Of a stretch of DNA of 64,000 bases, positions 7,251 through 17,502 are shown one piece after another. Positions within the stretch are counted from its first letter, which is position 1, and the number at the start of each line of letters is the position of its first letter. Source of the DNA: Parvimonas sp015257355. Its GTDB lineage: Bacteria > Bacillota > Clostridia > Tissierellales > Peptoniphilaceae. The translations under genes and the position numbers were made by a program. The notes beneath the pieces were generated by a model. That model worked only from the letters and a program-made list of their open reading frames with translations, ran no database searches and was not told the origin of the DNA. The stretch lies in assembly GCF_050262165.1 (NCBI RefSeq), contig NZ_CP189844.1; one strand, 5' to 3'.

Positions 7251-9356
7251 ATGGTTAGAGAATTTATATACAATTTGAGTGGAAGAGAACTTAAAGTTAC
7301 AATAGGGAAAGTAGCTGAACAAGCAAATGGTTCTTGCTTAGTTCAATGCGGAGAAACTGTTGTTTTAGTAAATGCTTGTGCTTCTAAAGAACCAAGAGAA
7401 GGAGTGGATTTCTTTCCATTAAGTTGTGATTTTGAAGAAAAACTTTATTCTGTTGGTAAAATACCAGGTGGATTTATTAAAAGAGAAGGACGTCCAAGTG
7501 AAAAATCAATATTGACATCTAGACTTATAGATAGACCGTTACGTCCATTATTTCCAGAAGGATATAGAAATGATGTTCAAGTTATAGCAACAGCATTGTC
7601 AGTTGAACAAGATAATCAACCAGATATACTTGCAATGATAGGTTCTTCTATAGCACTTACAATTTCAGATATTCCTTTTAATGGACCTACAGGATCTGTT
7701 AATGTTGGATATGTTGATGGTGAATATGTAATCAATCCAACAATTGCTCAAAGAGAAAAATCAAAACTTAATATTACTGTTTCTGGTACAAAAGAAGCAA
7801 TAATGATGGTTGAAGCAGGGGCTGATATTCTAAGTGAAGAAGAAGTTTTAAATGCTATACTTTTTGCTCATGAAGAAATTAAATCAATTTGTAATTTTAT
7901 TGAATCAATTAGAGAAGAAGTTGGTAAAGAAAAATCTGAAGTTATATTAAAACAAAGAAATGAAGAATTATTTAACTCAATAATTGAATTCGGTAAGGAA
8001 CAAATTATTTCTGCTCTTAGAACTCCAAATAAAATGGAAAGAGAAGAAAAGTTAGATAAAATTACAAAAGAAATCTTCGAAAAATTCTTACCTGATTATG
8101 AAGATAAAAAGGGAGAAATAAATGCAGCTATTGAATCAGTAATAGTTGATGAAGTGAGAAGATTAATAATTGAAGATGGAATTAGACCTGATGATAGAGA
8201 ACTTGATGAAGTTAGAAAGATTTCATGTGAAAGAGGATTACTACCAAGAACTCATGGCTCAGGATTATTTACAAGAGGACAAACTCAAGTTTTAACTTTA
8301 ACTACTTTAGGTGCTCCTGGAGAAGTTCAAGTTTTAGATGGAGTTATTGATGAAGATGATAAGAGATATATGCATCAATATAATTTCCCTCCATTTAGCG
8401 TTGGTGATGTAAGGCCGTTAAGAAGTCCAGGAAGACGTGAAATTGGACATGGTGCACTAGCTGAAAGAGCATTAATTCCAGTTCTTCCAAGCGAAGAGGA
8501 ATTCCCATACACAATGAGATTAGTTTCAGAAGTATTATCTTCAAACGGTTCAAGTTCACAAGCAAGTATTTGTGGTTCTACACTTTCATTATTAGATGCT
8601 GGTGTTCCAATTAAAGATTCTGTTGCTGGTATTGCAATGGGACTTATTAAAGATGAAAAAACAAATAAAATTGCTATACTAACAGATATTCAAGGTTTAG
8701 AAGATCATTTTGGAGATATGGACTTTAAAGTTGCAGGTACTAAAGATGGTATCACAGCTTTACAAATGGATATAAAAATTGATGGTATTAGTAGAGAGAT
8801 TTTAGCGACTGCTTTAGAAAAAGCAAAAAAAGCTAGACTTCATATATTATCAATTATGAATGAATGTATTGCAACACCAAATGAAGAAATGTCAAAATAT
8901 GCACCAAAGATATTTACTATGCAAATTTTACCTGAAAAAATTAGAGAAGTAATTGGACCTGGTGGAAAAGTAATCAATAAAATTATTGATGAAACAGGAG
9001 TAAAAATAGATACTTTTGATGATGGACGTATTGCAATAACTGCTGACTCTAAAGAAAATGGAGAAAGAGCTAAAGAAATGATTAACGAAATTGTTAAAGA
9101 AGTAGAAGTAGGAGAAATTTACAATGGTGTAATTACTACAATTACTAACTTTGGAGCTTTCGTTGAATTAATAAAAGGAAAAGAAGGCTTACTTCATATT
9201 TCAAATATGACACATGAAAGACTTGATAAAGTTGAAAACTTATTTAAAGTTGGAGATGTAGTTGAAGTTAAAGTAATAGAAATTGACAATCAAGGAAAAA
9301 TTAAATTGTCAAGAAAAGCATTACTTGAAAAACCAAAAAAAAAAAGAGAAAAATAA
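7251..9356 (+). CDS. pnp: Polyribonucleotide nucleotidyltransferase (PNPase)
   Basis: 701 residues. Phosphorolytic 3'-5' exoribonuclease, trimeric, part of the RNA degradosome. Two RNase PH domains (about 1-220 and 310-540) are joined by the helical linker. Visible motifs include SVGKIPGGFIKREGRPSE, RLIDRPLRPLFP, HGSGLFTRGQTQ and the catalytic-site region SDGSSS-like SSNGSSSQASICGS. A KH domain (IGPGGKVINKI) and an S1 domain (VGEIYNGVITTITNFGAFVE) end the protein. AGGAGG precedes the ATG. Confidence 0.97.
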   Translation: MVREFIYNLSGRELKVTIGKVAEQANGSCLVQCGETVVLVNACASKEPREGVDFFPLSCDFEEKLYSVGKIPGGFIKREGRPSEKSILTSRLIDRPLRPLFPEGYRNDVQVIATALSVEQDNQPDILAMIGSSIALTISDIPFNGPTGSVNVGYVDGEYVINPTIAQREKSKLNITVSGTKEAIMMVEAGADILSEEEVLNAILFAHEEIKSICNFIESIREEVGKEKSEVILKQRNEELFNSIIEFGKEQIISALRTPNKMEREEKLDKITKEIFEKFLPDYEDKKGEINAAIESVIVDEVRRLIIEDGIRPDDRELDEVRKISCERGLLPRTHGSGLFTRGQTQVLTLTTLGAPGEVQVLDGVIDEDDKRYMHQYNFPPFSVGDVRPLRSPGRREIGHGALAERALIPVLPSEEEFPYTMRLVSEVLSSNGSSSQASICGSTLSLLDAGVPIKDSVAGIAMGLIKDEKTNKIAILTDIQGLEDHFGDMDFKVAGTKDGITALQMDIKIDGISREILATALEKAKKARLHILSIMNECIATPNEEMSKYAPKIFTMQILPEKIREVIGPGGKVINKIIDETGVKIDTFDDGRIAITADSKENGERAKEMINEIVKEVEVGEIYNGVITTITNFGAFVELIKGKEGLLHISNMTHERLDKVENLFKVGDVVEVKVIEIDNQGKIKLSRKALLEKPKKKREK

Positions 9357-9367
9357 ATAACATTAAT

Positions 9368-9405
9368 AGGTCAATATTCTAATTAAATTAGGATTGACCT
9401 TTTTT
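9368..9405 (+). terminator. pnp terminator
   Basis: Stem AGGTCAAT / ATTGACCT with an inner TAATT pairing region, followed by TTTTTTG. Confidence 0.75.
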
Positions 9406-9435
9406 GTTAATTTTTTATAATAGGAGGAATGGAAT

Positions 9436-10425
9436 ATGGGAAAAATAGTTTATAGTGCATTACAGCCATCAGGACAACTAACAATAGGAAATTATTTAGG
9501 TTCGATTAAGAATTTTAAGAGCTTAGAAGATCAATATGAATGTTTCTTTAATGTTGCAGATTTACATTCTATTACAGTTCCTCAAGAGCCAAAATTATTA
9601 AGAGAAAGAACATTAGATTTAATGGCGATATTTTTAGCTTCAGGATTAAACCCTGAAAGATCTACACTCTTTGTCCAATCACATGTTCCTCAACATGCAG
9701 AATTATCTTGGGTATTAAGTTGTATGAGTTATATGGGACAACTTAGTAGAATGACTCAATTTAAAGAAAAATCTCAAAAATCAGAAGAAAATTTAAATGC
9801 AGGTTTATTTACTTATCCCGTATTAATGGCTGCTGATATTTTACTATATCAAACAGATTTAGTTCCTGTTGGTATTGATCAAAAGCAACATTTAGAACTT
9901 GCAAGAGATTTAGCTGAAAGATTTAACAATAAATATTCTGATACTTTTGTTATTCCAGATGGAATAATTGGGAAAGAGACAGGTAAAATTATGAGTCTTA
10001 AAAATCCTGAAAAAAAGATGAGTAAATCTGATGAAGATGTAAATTCATTTATATTACTACTTGATGATGAAGAAACTATAAAGAGAAAAATTAGAAAATC
10101 TGTTACAGATAGTTTAGGACATTTTGATTATAATGATGACCAAAAAGGATTAAAAAATTTAATTAATATGTATATTGCTTTTAGTGGACAAACTAGTGAT
10201 GAGATTGTAGCAAAATATAAAAATGAAAATTATTCAGTATTTAAAGAAGATTTAGGACAACTAATTGCAGATAGTTTGAAACCTATAAGAGAAAAACATA
10301 AAGAATTTATTTCTGATAAGGCATATCTTGAAAAAGTTATGAAAGAAGGAGCTGAAAAAGCATCTTATTTTGCAAATAAAACACTTAGAAAAGTTTACAA
10401 GAAGGTGGGATTTTTACCAAGATAA
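9436..10425 (+). CDS. trpS: Tryptophanyl-tRNA synthetase
   Basis: 329 residues, normal for bacterial TrpRS. Class I signature TIGN (HIGH-equivalent, about 16-19) and KKMSKS (about 193-198) are intact, as are the tryptophan-pocket regions ADLHSIT, MAADILLYQTD and VGIDQKQHLELARDLAERFN. AGGAGG precedes the ATG. There is no T-box in the short gap after the pnp terminator, so tryptophan control, if any, is not at this leader. Confidence 0.96.
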   Translation: MGKIVYSALQPSGQLTIGNYLGSIKNFKSLEDQYECFFNVADLHSITVPQEPKLLRERTLDLMAIFLASGLNPERSTLFVQSHVPQHAELSWVLSCMSYMGQLSRMTQFKEKSQKSEENLNAGLFTYPVLMAADILLYQTDLVPVGIDQKQHLELARDLAERFNNKYSDTFVIPDGIIGKETGKIMSLKNPEKKMSKSDEDVNSFILLLDDEETIKRKIRKSVTDSLGHFDYNDDQKGLKNLINMYIAFSGQTSDEIVAKYKNENYSVFKEDLGQLIADSLKPIREKHKEFISDKAYLEKVMKEGAEKASYFANKTLRKVYKKVGFLPR

Positions 10426-10461
10426 AAAAAGACAGAAAATTTTTATTTTCTGTCTTTTTTT
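10424..10461. terminator. Bidirectional terminator between trpS and murC
   Basis: A-run, GACAGAAAAT, TTTT loop, ATTTTCTGTC and a T-run. Perfect stem with A and T tracts on both sides, so it serves converging trpS (+) and murC (-). Confidence 0.85.
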
Positions 10462-11862
10462 TTATTTATAATCTTCAACTATCATTTTTGCAAGTTCATG
10501 TGGATTTCCACATCCTGTTGTAATTATTGTATCTTTATCTTTAAAAGTTTCAAATATATAATCTCTTGCTTCTTCAAATGTTTTTAAGTATATTGAATTA
10601 ACACCATTTTTATTTAATTTTTCAACTAAATCTATAGAATGAATAGTTGGATCAAATTTTTCTCTTGCCGCATAAATTTCAGTAACAATAACTTCATCAC
10701 AATCATCAAAACATTTTGCAAAATCATTTAATAAAGTTTTTGTTCTTGAATAAGTATGAGGTTGGAAAATACATACAAGTCTTCCTTCTTTATGTTCAGC
10801 TATTGAGCTTAAACAACTTTTAATTTCTCTAGGATGATGTCCATAGTCTGTTAGAATAGTAGCTTTTTTATTGTTTCCAATTACTCCATAAACTTCCATT
10901 CTTCTGTGTAAATTTTTATACTTAGATATTGCTTCTTTAATATATTCTACGTCAATACCAGTTTCATAAGTAGCTATTATTGCTGCTGCAGCATTATAGA
11001 TATTATGTCTTCCTATAATATTTAAACAAAAATGATGTTTACCAAATTTTTCGTTTTCAATATCAAAACAAGGATGACCAACTTTATCAAAACTAATATT
11101 TGTTATTTTATAAGTAGCATTATCATTATTTATACCAAAAGTAATAGTTTCTCCTTTGATATGTTCTAGGAGAGGTAGGCAGTTTGGATCATCAATATTT
11201 ATAATTGCTTTTGAATTTTCATCAAGATTTTTCATATAGCCTATGAAAGTATCTACAATATGATCAAGATTTTTGTAAAAATCTAAATGATCTTCATCAA
11301 TATTTAATATGATTGCCATGCTTGGATAATAATGTAAAAAATTTGCTTTGAATTCGCAAGCTTCTGTTACAAGGTAATCTTCATTCCCACATAGTACATT
11401 ACCATCAATTTCATCTAAATTTCCACCAATTAAAATTGAAGGTTGGAAAGGTGAATTAATTAGTATTTTAGAAATCATACTAGTTGTTGAACTTTTTCCA
11501 TGAGAACCTGAAATTGCTATAGAATGAGTATAATTTCTCATCAAAGCACCTAAAAATTGTCCTCTTGTTACACAAGGAACACCTATTGATTTTGCTTTAA
11601 CTAATTCTTCATTATCTGGTAGTATTGCATCTGTATATATAATTAAATCAGGATTTTCAATATTTTCCTTTTTTTGCCCAATAAATATCTTTGCACCATT
11701 TTCTTCTAATATTTGAATTTCTTTAGAAGTGTTTCTATCACTACCAGATATATTATAACCTTTTTTTAAAAGTAGTTTTGCGATTCCGCTCATACTTATT
11801 CCACCAATACCGATGAAATGTATATTTTTAATACTCTTATCATCAAAATTAAACTTAAACAT
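10462..11862 (-). CDS. murC: UDP-N-acetylmuramate--L-alanine ligase
   Basis: 466 residues. Cytoplasmic ATP-dependent ligase adding L-Ala to UDP-MurNAc in peptidoglycan synthesis. It has the N-terminal Rossmann motif HFIGIGGISMSG, the Mur-ligase P-loop ISGSHGKSSTTS, and further on NIDEDHLDFYK, NIIGRHNIYNAAAA and the ADP-binding YGHHPREI. I take ATG at 11862 (GGAG five bases upstream on the minus strand) rather than the TTG 15 bp earlier. Single gene, facing trpS. Confidence 0.95.
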   Translation of the reverse strand: MFKFNFDDKSIKNIHFIGIGGISMSGIAKLLLKKGYNISGSDRNTSKEIQILEENGAKIFIGQKKENIENPDLIIYTDAILPDNEELVKAKSIGVPCVTRGQFLGALMRNYTHSIAISGSHGKSSTTSMISKILINSPFQPSILIGGNLDEIDGNVLCGNEDYLVTEACEFKANFLHYYPSMAIILNIDEDHLDFYKNLDHIVDTFIGYMKNLDENSKAIINIDDPNCLPLLEHIKGETITFGINNDNATYKITNISFDKVGHPCFDIENEKFGKHHFCLNIIGRHNIYNAAAAIIATYETGIDVEYIKEAISKYKNLHRRMEVYGVIGNNKKATILTDYGHHPREIKSCLSSIAEHKEGRLVCIFQPHTYSRTKTLLNDFAKCFDDCDEVIVTEIYAAREKFDPTIHSIDLVEKLNKNGVNSIYLKTFEEARDYIFETFKDKDTIITTGCGNPHELAKMIVEDYK

Positions 11863-12011
11863 ATTAACTCCATTCAAAATAATATTATTAATGTAATTAT
11901 ATCATAAAAATATTATATATGCCAATTTTTTAAAAAAATCTATTAATCTTACTTTAAAATATTGAATAACATTTCATATAATATAAAATGAGATTTTTCA
12001 TTATTTTGATT

Positions 12012-12041
12012 TAGACATTATATATAAAAATATGTTATAAT
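12012..12041 (+). promoter_or_regulatory. Putative polA promoter
   Basis: TAGACA (12012-12017), 18 nt, TATAAT (12036-12041), 63 bp before the polA ATG. Confidence 0.5.
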
Positions 12042-12104
12042 ATCTATGTATGTACTTTATAATACATTTTGATAATAAATTATATTATAAATTTGGAGAA
12101 TAAA

Positions 12105-14746
12105 ATGAAAAAAATACTTTTAATAGATGGGTCAAGTCTTATTTTTAGGGCTTTTTATGCAATAAAAAATTTAACAACAAAAGATGGTGTTTTTGTAAAT
12201 GGAGTTTATGGATTCTTAAACATGTACTATAAAGCACTAGAGTTAACAAATCCAACACATGTTTTTGTAGCTTTTGATAAAGGTTCAAAAACATTTAGAC
12301 ATACAGAATATTCTGATTATAAGGGAACTCGTGATAAAGCTCCTAATGAAATAACTTATCAATTTGGAATTTTAAAGGATTTGCTCTCTTCTATGAATGT
12401 AAATTATTTAGAACTTGATGAATATGAAGCTGATGATATATTAGGAACTATTGCTAAAATGGCTCAAAAAGAAGGTTTTGAAGTAGATATTTTCACAGGA
12501 GATAGAGACTATTTACAATTAGTAGATGATAATATTTTTGTGTATTTAACAAAAAAGGGAATAAGTGAAATTAAACTTATGGATAATAATGCTATTTTTG
12601 AAGATTTTGGAATTTCTCCTAAGCAATTAATTGAAGTTAAAGCACTTCAAGGGGATAGTTCTGATAATATTCCAGGTGTTAAAGGTGTCGGAGAGAAAAC
12701 TGCATTAAAGTTGATTCAAGAATATGGAAATCTTGAAAACTTATATGAAAATTTAGGTAATTTAAAAGGAAAATTAAAAGAAAATCTTGAAAATGAAAAG
12801 GATAAAGCATATTTAAGTAGATACCTAGGAGAAATATATTTAAATGTTCCTATAGATAAAAATATTGAAGATTTTGAAATCAAAGATGTTAATCTAAATG
12901 AATATATTGAAAAATTAGAAAATTTAGAATTTAAAAGCATAATAAATAAGTATTTTAAAGACGTAAAAAAAGATAATTCAAAAAATCTAAATCATATAAT
13001 AGATTCAGAAGTTATTATTTTTTCAGAAATTTTTGATAAAATAAAGAATGATAAATCAATAGCAGTTAAATTTTTCTCAGATAAAGAATATATCTATAGA
13101 GAAAAGTTTTATATAGGAGTTTATTCAGATTACAATAAGAAGTCATATATTTGTAAAGATTTTAATTTGAAAGATTTTGAAAGACTTTGTAATTCAGATA
13201 TCAAAATAGTAGGATATGATATAAAGGAAGAATTATTTTTTTTTATTAAAAAACAATTTTGAAGTTAATAACTATGAAGATGTTATGATTTTAGAATATT
13301 TAGTGGATTCTAATAAAGGAAATTATGATATAACTAAAGTTAGTGAAAAGGTGCTTCATTTAGAAATTATAGATCTAAAAGAAATTTTTGGTAAGGGTAA
13401 AAATAAAAAGACATTTTTTTGATTTGGAAGAAGATATTATAGTGAAATATATTTCACAGTATGTTTTTGCTATATCTGAATTATACAGTATTTTTGTTCA
13501 AAAAGTAAAAGAAAATAATTTGTACTCATTATATGAAAATGTTGAAAAACCTCTTGTTAAAATTCTTGCGGATATGGAAAAAACTGGAGTAAGAGTTGAT
13601 AAGAATAAAATAATGGAATTAAATGAAGAATATTCAAAACTTGCAGATGAGTATGAACAAAGAGTATATGAACTTGCTGGGGAAGTATTCAATTTAAATT
13701 CCCCTAAACAATTAGGTGTTGTTTTATTTGATAAAATGAAATTACCAGTAGTGAAAAAGACTAAAACTGGGTATTCAACAGATGTTGAAGTTTTAGAAAA
13801 ATTATCTGAGGAGCATGAAATAGCTGAATATATATTAAAATATAGATCTTTAAATAAATTAATATCAACTTATTTAGTTGGAATTTTAGATTATATTATG
13901 GAAGATGATAGGGTTAGAACATCTTATAAGCAGATGATAACTGCTACAGGAAGACTAAGTTCTGTTGATCCAAATTTACAAAATATTCCAGTAAGAACAC
14001 AAGAAGGAAAAAATATTAGGAAAGTATTTGTTGCAGATAAAAAAATAAAGTTTTTATTGATGCTGACTATTCTCAAATAGAACTTAGAGTTTTAGCACAT
14101 TTATCTAAAGATTTGGTTATGATTGATTCATTTAAAAATAACTTAGATATACATTATAAAACTGCAAGTGAAGTATTTGGAGTTCCTATTGAAGAAGTTA
14201 CAGATAATCAAAGACGTAGTGCAAAAGCAGTAAATTTTGGAATTGTATATGGTATTAGTGATTATGGTCTTTCTAAAGATTTAAATATTACTAGGAATGA
14301 AGCAAGACAATATATTGATGGATATTTAAATACTTATCCAATCCAAATATAAAGAATTATATGGAAGAAATAGTTAAAACAGCAAAAAAAGATGGTTATG
14401 TAACAACTATATTGGGCAGAAAAAGATATATTCCTGAAATAAACTCAAAGAATTTTAACATTAGAAGTTTTGGTGAAAGGATTGCTTTAAATACTCCAAT
14501 ACAAGGAAGTGCAGCAGATATTATAAAGCTTGCAATGATTAAAGTTTATGAACGATTGAAGGAAGAAAAAGTAAATGCAAAATTAATTTTTTACAAATTC
14601 ATGATGAATTAATAATAGAATGTGATGAAAAAGAAAAAGATATTGTTAAGAATATTTTAAAAGAATCAATGGAAAATGTATATAAATTAGATTTACCATT
14701 AAAAGTAGATGTTTGTGAAGGGAGGAATTGGTATGAGTCGAAATAA
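12105..14746 (+). pseudogene. polA: DNA polymerase I, broken by five frameshifts
   Basis: Repaired, this encodes about 879 residues, the normal PolA length. The ATG at 12105 has GGAG upstream. The 5'-3' exonuclease domain is intact (LLIDGSSLIFRAFYA, ELDEYEADDILG, GDSSDNIPGVKGVGEKTA). The central 3'-5' exonuclease-like domain is weakly conserved. The polymerase domain keeps motif A (DADYSQIELRVLAH), motif B (RRSAKAVNFGIVYG) and motif C (IHDEL), but spread over frames. Disruptions: extra T in T9 13236-13244; extra T in T7 13414-13420; missing A in A7 14039-14045; missing A at 14340-14341; T6 at 14587-14592 (two extra or one missing). No other decay is visible. The 3' end overlaps coaE by 14 bp. 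Confidence 0.9.
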
Positions 14747-15812
14747 AAAGTATATTATAATTACTGGACAAATTGCTAGTGGTAAAAGTAGTATATCAAA
14801 ACTTATTAAAGAGAGAAATAAAAATTATTTAGTATTAGATGCAGATGATCAAATAAAAGAATTATATAAAAGAGGGGCTGAACTTTATAAAGTTTTAGTA
14901 AATGAATTTGGAGATAGTATTTTAAATGAAAAAGGAAATATTTCTAAAGCTAAACTAAGAAGAACAGTATTTTTAAATGATGAAAATAGAGAAAAATTAA
15001 ATGAACTAACTCATCCTGTAATTTTAAAAAATATGGTTAGCCTTGCAAAAGAATCTGAAGCGGATGTTGTGTTTTTACAAATTCCTCTATTAAACGAATC
15101 AATAAATATACTAAAAAAATTGGTTAATATTGATGAAATATGGAATATTACTGCAAGTGATGAAGTGAGATTCAATAGGCTAATGAGTAGAAAGGGAATG
15201 ACAGAAGAAATTGCTCATAGAATTATGGAAATTCAATCTGAGTTTGAAAGCGATGATTTTGATATTTTATCTATTGAAAATAATGGAGATTACGAAGAAT
15301 TAAATAATAAACTAAATTTACTTTTTGATAACAGCTGTATCAAAGAAGAAAAGAAAACTGGATTTTTTGGAAGGTTTAAGAAAAACAAAAAAGAAGAAAT
15401 TGAGGAACTTAATGAAGAATCTGAAGATACATCTGAAGAAGAAAGTGATGTTAGAAAAGTATCAGAAGATGAAATTATTAATGAAGATATGGTAGAAGAA
15501 AATGCTGAGGAATCTTTAGTTGAAAATGAAAACAATTCTGAAAGATTATTACAAACTATTTTTACAAATGAACAAAAAACAGAAAATATTGATCTAAAAG
15601 AAATAGAAGAAAAAGATTTAGAAAAAACAAAATTGACAGATTTAAGTCCTTTACGCGAAGATAAAATAGAAAAATTTAAAAATGATATAAATAATTCTGT
15701 TGAAGAAACTTTAGATGAAGAAGTTAATGAAGCTAAGGGAAAAAAGAAGAAAAAAAATGAAGGTTTGGAAAAAAATATTAATTTCTATTGTAAGTTTTTT
15801 AATAATTATTAA
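14733..15812 (+). CDS. coaE: Dephospho-CoA kinase with long acidic C-terminal extension
   Basis: The first 200 residues are CoaE, the last step of coenzyme A synthesis: P-loop TGQIASGKSS, the LDADDQIKELY and HPVILKNM regions, and RLMSRKGMTEEIAHRIMEIQ. ATG 14733 is preferred to the upstream in-frame ATG 14709 because GGGAGG at 14719-14725 fits it. After about residue 205 comes GFFGRFKKNKKEE and a 130-residue Glu/Asp-rich, low-complexity segment ending in KGKKKKK, unusual for CoaE. Removing one A from the A8 run 15750-15757 would carry the frame straight into the membrane anchor of the next gene, so this may be half of a CoaE-transglycosylase fusion. Confidence 0.8.
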   Translation: MSRNKKYIIITGQIASGKSSISKLIKERNKNYLVLDADDQIKELYKRGAELYKVLVNEFGDSILNEKGNISKAKLRRTVFLNDENREKLNELTHPVILKNMVSLAKESEADVVFLQIPLLNESINILKKLVNIDEIWNITASDEVRFNRLMSRKGMTEEIAHRIMEIQSEFESDDFDILSIENNGDYEELNNKLNLLFDNSCIKEEKKTGFFGRFKKNKKEEIEELNEESEDTSEEESDVRKVSEDEIINEDMVEENAEESLVENENNSERLLQTIFTNEQKTENIDLKEIEEKDLEKTKLTDLSPLREDKIEKFKNDINNSVEETLDEEVNEAKGKKKKKNEGLEKNINFYCKFFNNY

Positions 15813-16414
15813 TGCTCTATTTTTAGGCGCTGTATATTATGGTGGGGTAAAATTACCCTGTAAATTATTTAGAAGAAATTCAAAAATATTCAAATGAGTA
15901 TGGAGTTGATCCTAAAGTGGTTTTAGCTATTATGAGAGTTGAAAGTAATTTTAAAACTGATGCAACAAGTAAAGTAAATGCGAAAGGATTGATGCAAGTT
16001 TTACCAGATACTGCTAAGCATGTAGCTAAGTTGTTAAATATTGATGCAAACTCTATGGATTTAAATGACGCTGAAACAAATATTAAAATAGGGACTTATT
16101 ATATTAAGTATCTAATGCAAAATTTCAGTAATATGGATACAGTTTATGCTGCATATAATGGTGGAATAGGTAATGTAAATACTTGGTTAAAAGATTCAAA
16201 ATATTCAAGTGATGGAGTTAGTCTATATAATATTCCATCATCAGAAACAAAACATTATGTTAATAAAGTTAATAAAGCATTAAAAGCTTATGAAATTTTA
16301 TATGGTAAAGAATTCCCTACTAAGAAGACTAAAGGTTTTTCAAAGTTTGTTGAAAGTGTTAAAAATACTATAAGATATATTTTGAGAGTAGTTTTTAAGA
16401 TTAAATTATTATAA
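15757..16414 (+). pseudogene. Membrane-anchored lytic transglycosylase (SLT), frameshifted
   Basis: Starts MKVWKKILISIVSFLIII, a single N-terminal membrane anchor. After LP the frame breaks near 15855-15868 (one extra base), then continues as YLEEIQKYSNEYGVDP and the SLT domain: VLAIMRVESNFKTDA with the catalytic Glu, KGLMQVLPDTAKHVA, IGTYYIKYLM and YAAYNGGIGNVNTWL. Repaired length is 218 residues. It would cleave peptidoglycan glycan strands outside the membrane. There is no good ribosome site before the ATG at 15757 (only AAGGGA about 17 nt upstream), consistent with fusion to, or coupling with, coaE. Confidence 0.75.
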
Positions 16415-16448
16415 AAAACAACGAAATTTAATTTCGTTGTTTTTTTTT
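16413..16448 (+). terminator. Terminator after the transglycosylase gene
   Basis: Stem ACAACGAAAT / ATTTCGTTGT followed by ten Ts. It separates the polA-coaE-slt unit from the ctsR operon. Confidence 0.85.
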
Positions 16449-16521
16449 GCTAAGTATAACACAATATAAAAAGTTTTTAAAATGTAAAAAAAAATATATT
16501 ATTGGGTATATTATTATAAAA

Positions 16522-16538
16522 GGTCAAAGTAGGTCAGG
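16522..16538 (+). promoter_or_regulatory. CtsR operator
   Basis: GGTCAAA (16522-16528), 3 nt, GGTCAGG (16532-16538). This matches the CtsR heptad direct repeat (R)GTCAAA-N3-RGTCAAA with two changes in the second half. It lies just before the ctsR ribosome site and downstream of an AT-rich TATTAT/TATAAA -10-like region, the expected autoregulation arrangement. Confidence 0.85.
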
Positions 16539-16548
16539 GGGTGTTCTT

Positions 16549-17015
16549 TTGGCAGGTATTAGTGATATTATAGAAAAATTTCTTAAAGAAATGCTTGAAA
16601 ATTCAGAAAATGGAATTATTGAGATAGGTAGAAATGAACTTGCAAGCAAATTTTCTTGTGCTCCTTCTCAGATTAATTATGTTTTAACAACCAGATTTTC
16701 TTCTACAAATGGTTACTACATAGAAAGCCATCGTGGAGGAAGTGGTTATATTAAAATTTCTACTCTTTCGAATGAGGATGTATTTTTTAATTCTATAATT
16801 GAGTATTTAGAAAACAATGAAATAACATTCAATGAAGGAAAAAGAATAATTGATATAGAATATTTGAATTAGGTTATATAACAAAGAGAGAAAGACTTAT
16901 TATTTTACACGCCATTAGTGATAATTCACTTTTTGTTGATAATAAAATAAAAGATAATTTAAGAGCAAATGTATTGCTTAATGTTATGTATTCTTTCGGG
17001 AGGAAAAATGAGTAA
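16549..17015 (+). pseudogene. ctsR: CtsR, repressor of class III heat-shock genes, frameshifted
   Basis: Start is TTG 16549, chosen because GGGGGTG at 16537-16543 precedes it and AGISDIIEKFLKEMLE matches the CtsR N-terminus. The winged-helix DNA-binding domain is intact (NELASKFSCAPSQINYVLTTRFS, ESHRGGSGYIKI with the glycine-rich heat-sensing wing). One missing base near 16862-16870 stops the frame. The continuation LGYITKRERLIILHAI and DNLRANVLLNVM supplies the C-terminal domain, to a TAA at 17013 that overlaps mcsA. Repaired length is 155 residues, normal for CtsR. Confidence 0.85.
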
Positions 17016-17502
17016 AAAGATTATTACAATTGGTTATGAAAAAGAAATTCCAGAAGATGAATACAATAATTTATTTAATTCATTAAAAACTACTGATGAT
17101 ATTAATATTTTGAAAGAGTTTAAAGATCAAATTACTAATTCTAATATAAAATGTAAAAAATGCAAAACTTCGGTAAAAGATATTTTATATACAAATATGA
17201 CAGTATGTCCTTGCTGTTTTGAAACTATATATAAAATTATAGAAAAAGAGAAATTAAAACCATCACTTATATATTCAAATTTTTTAAATAGAATATTAAA
17301 TAATGATTTTAAAAAATATAAGGGGAAAGTCCCTGAGTATACTAAAGATTTTTATGATAATAGTATTAAAATATCAGACTTAAAAAGAGAACTAGAGTAT
17401 TGTATAGAGATTGAAGATTTTTTAAAATGTAATGTATTAAAGAATGCAATTGAAGAATTAGAAAAGAAAAATCTTAAACTAAGGAGGGAAATTAATGAGT
17501 AG
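17008..17502 (+). CDS. mcsA: McsA, zinc-binding activator of McsB
   Basis: 164 residues from ATG 17008 (AGGA directly upstream, overlapping the ctsR end). The N-terminal zinc-finger part has CKKC (Cys49/52) and CPCC (67-70), fewer CxxC pairs than Bacillus McsA. The C-terminal UVR-like helical hairpin is clear: ISDLKRELEYCIEIEDF, then LKNAIEELEK. McsA activates the arginine kinase McsB and stabilises CtsR. Eight-base overlap with mcsB indicates translational coupling. Confidence 0.8.
   Translation: MSKKIITIGYEKEIPEDEYNNLFNSLKTTDDINILKEFKDQITNSNIKCKKCKTSVKDILYTNMTVCPCCFETIYKIIEKEKLKPSLIYSNFLNRILNNDFKKYKGKVPEYTKDFYDNSIKISDLKRELEYCIEIEDFLKCNVLKNAIEELEKKNLKLRREINE

Noticed and set aside
13236..13244. 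Programmed ribosomal frameshifting in polA
   Set aside because: Five shifts of different sign and position in one gene, with no conserved slippery heptamer plus pseudoknot; neighbouring genes show the same kind of breaks.
15290..15535. Serine-rich open frame on the minus strand within coaE
   Set aside because: It is the complement of the acidic Glu/Asp codons of the CoaE extension; no ribosome site. Other long minus-strand frames (for example 36831-37466 and 52335-53120) are likewise shadows of conserved genes.
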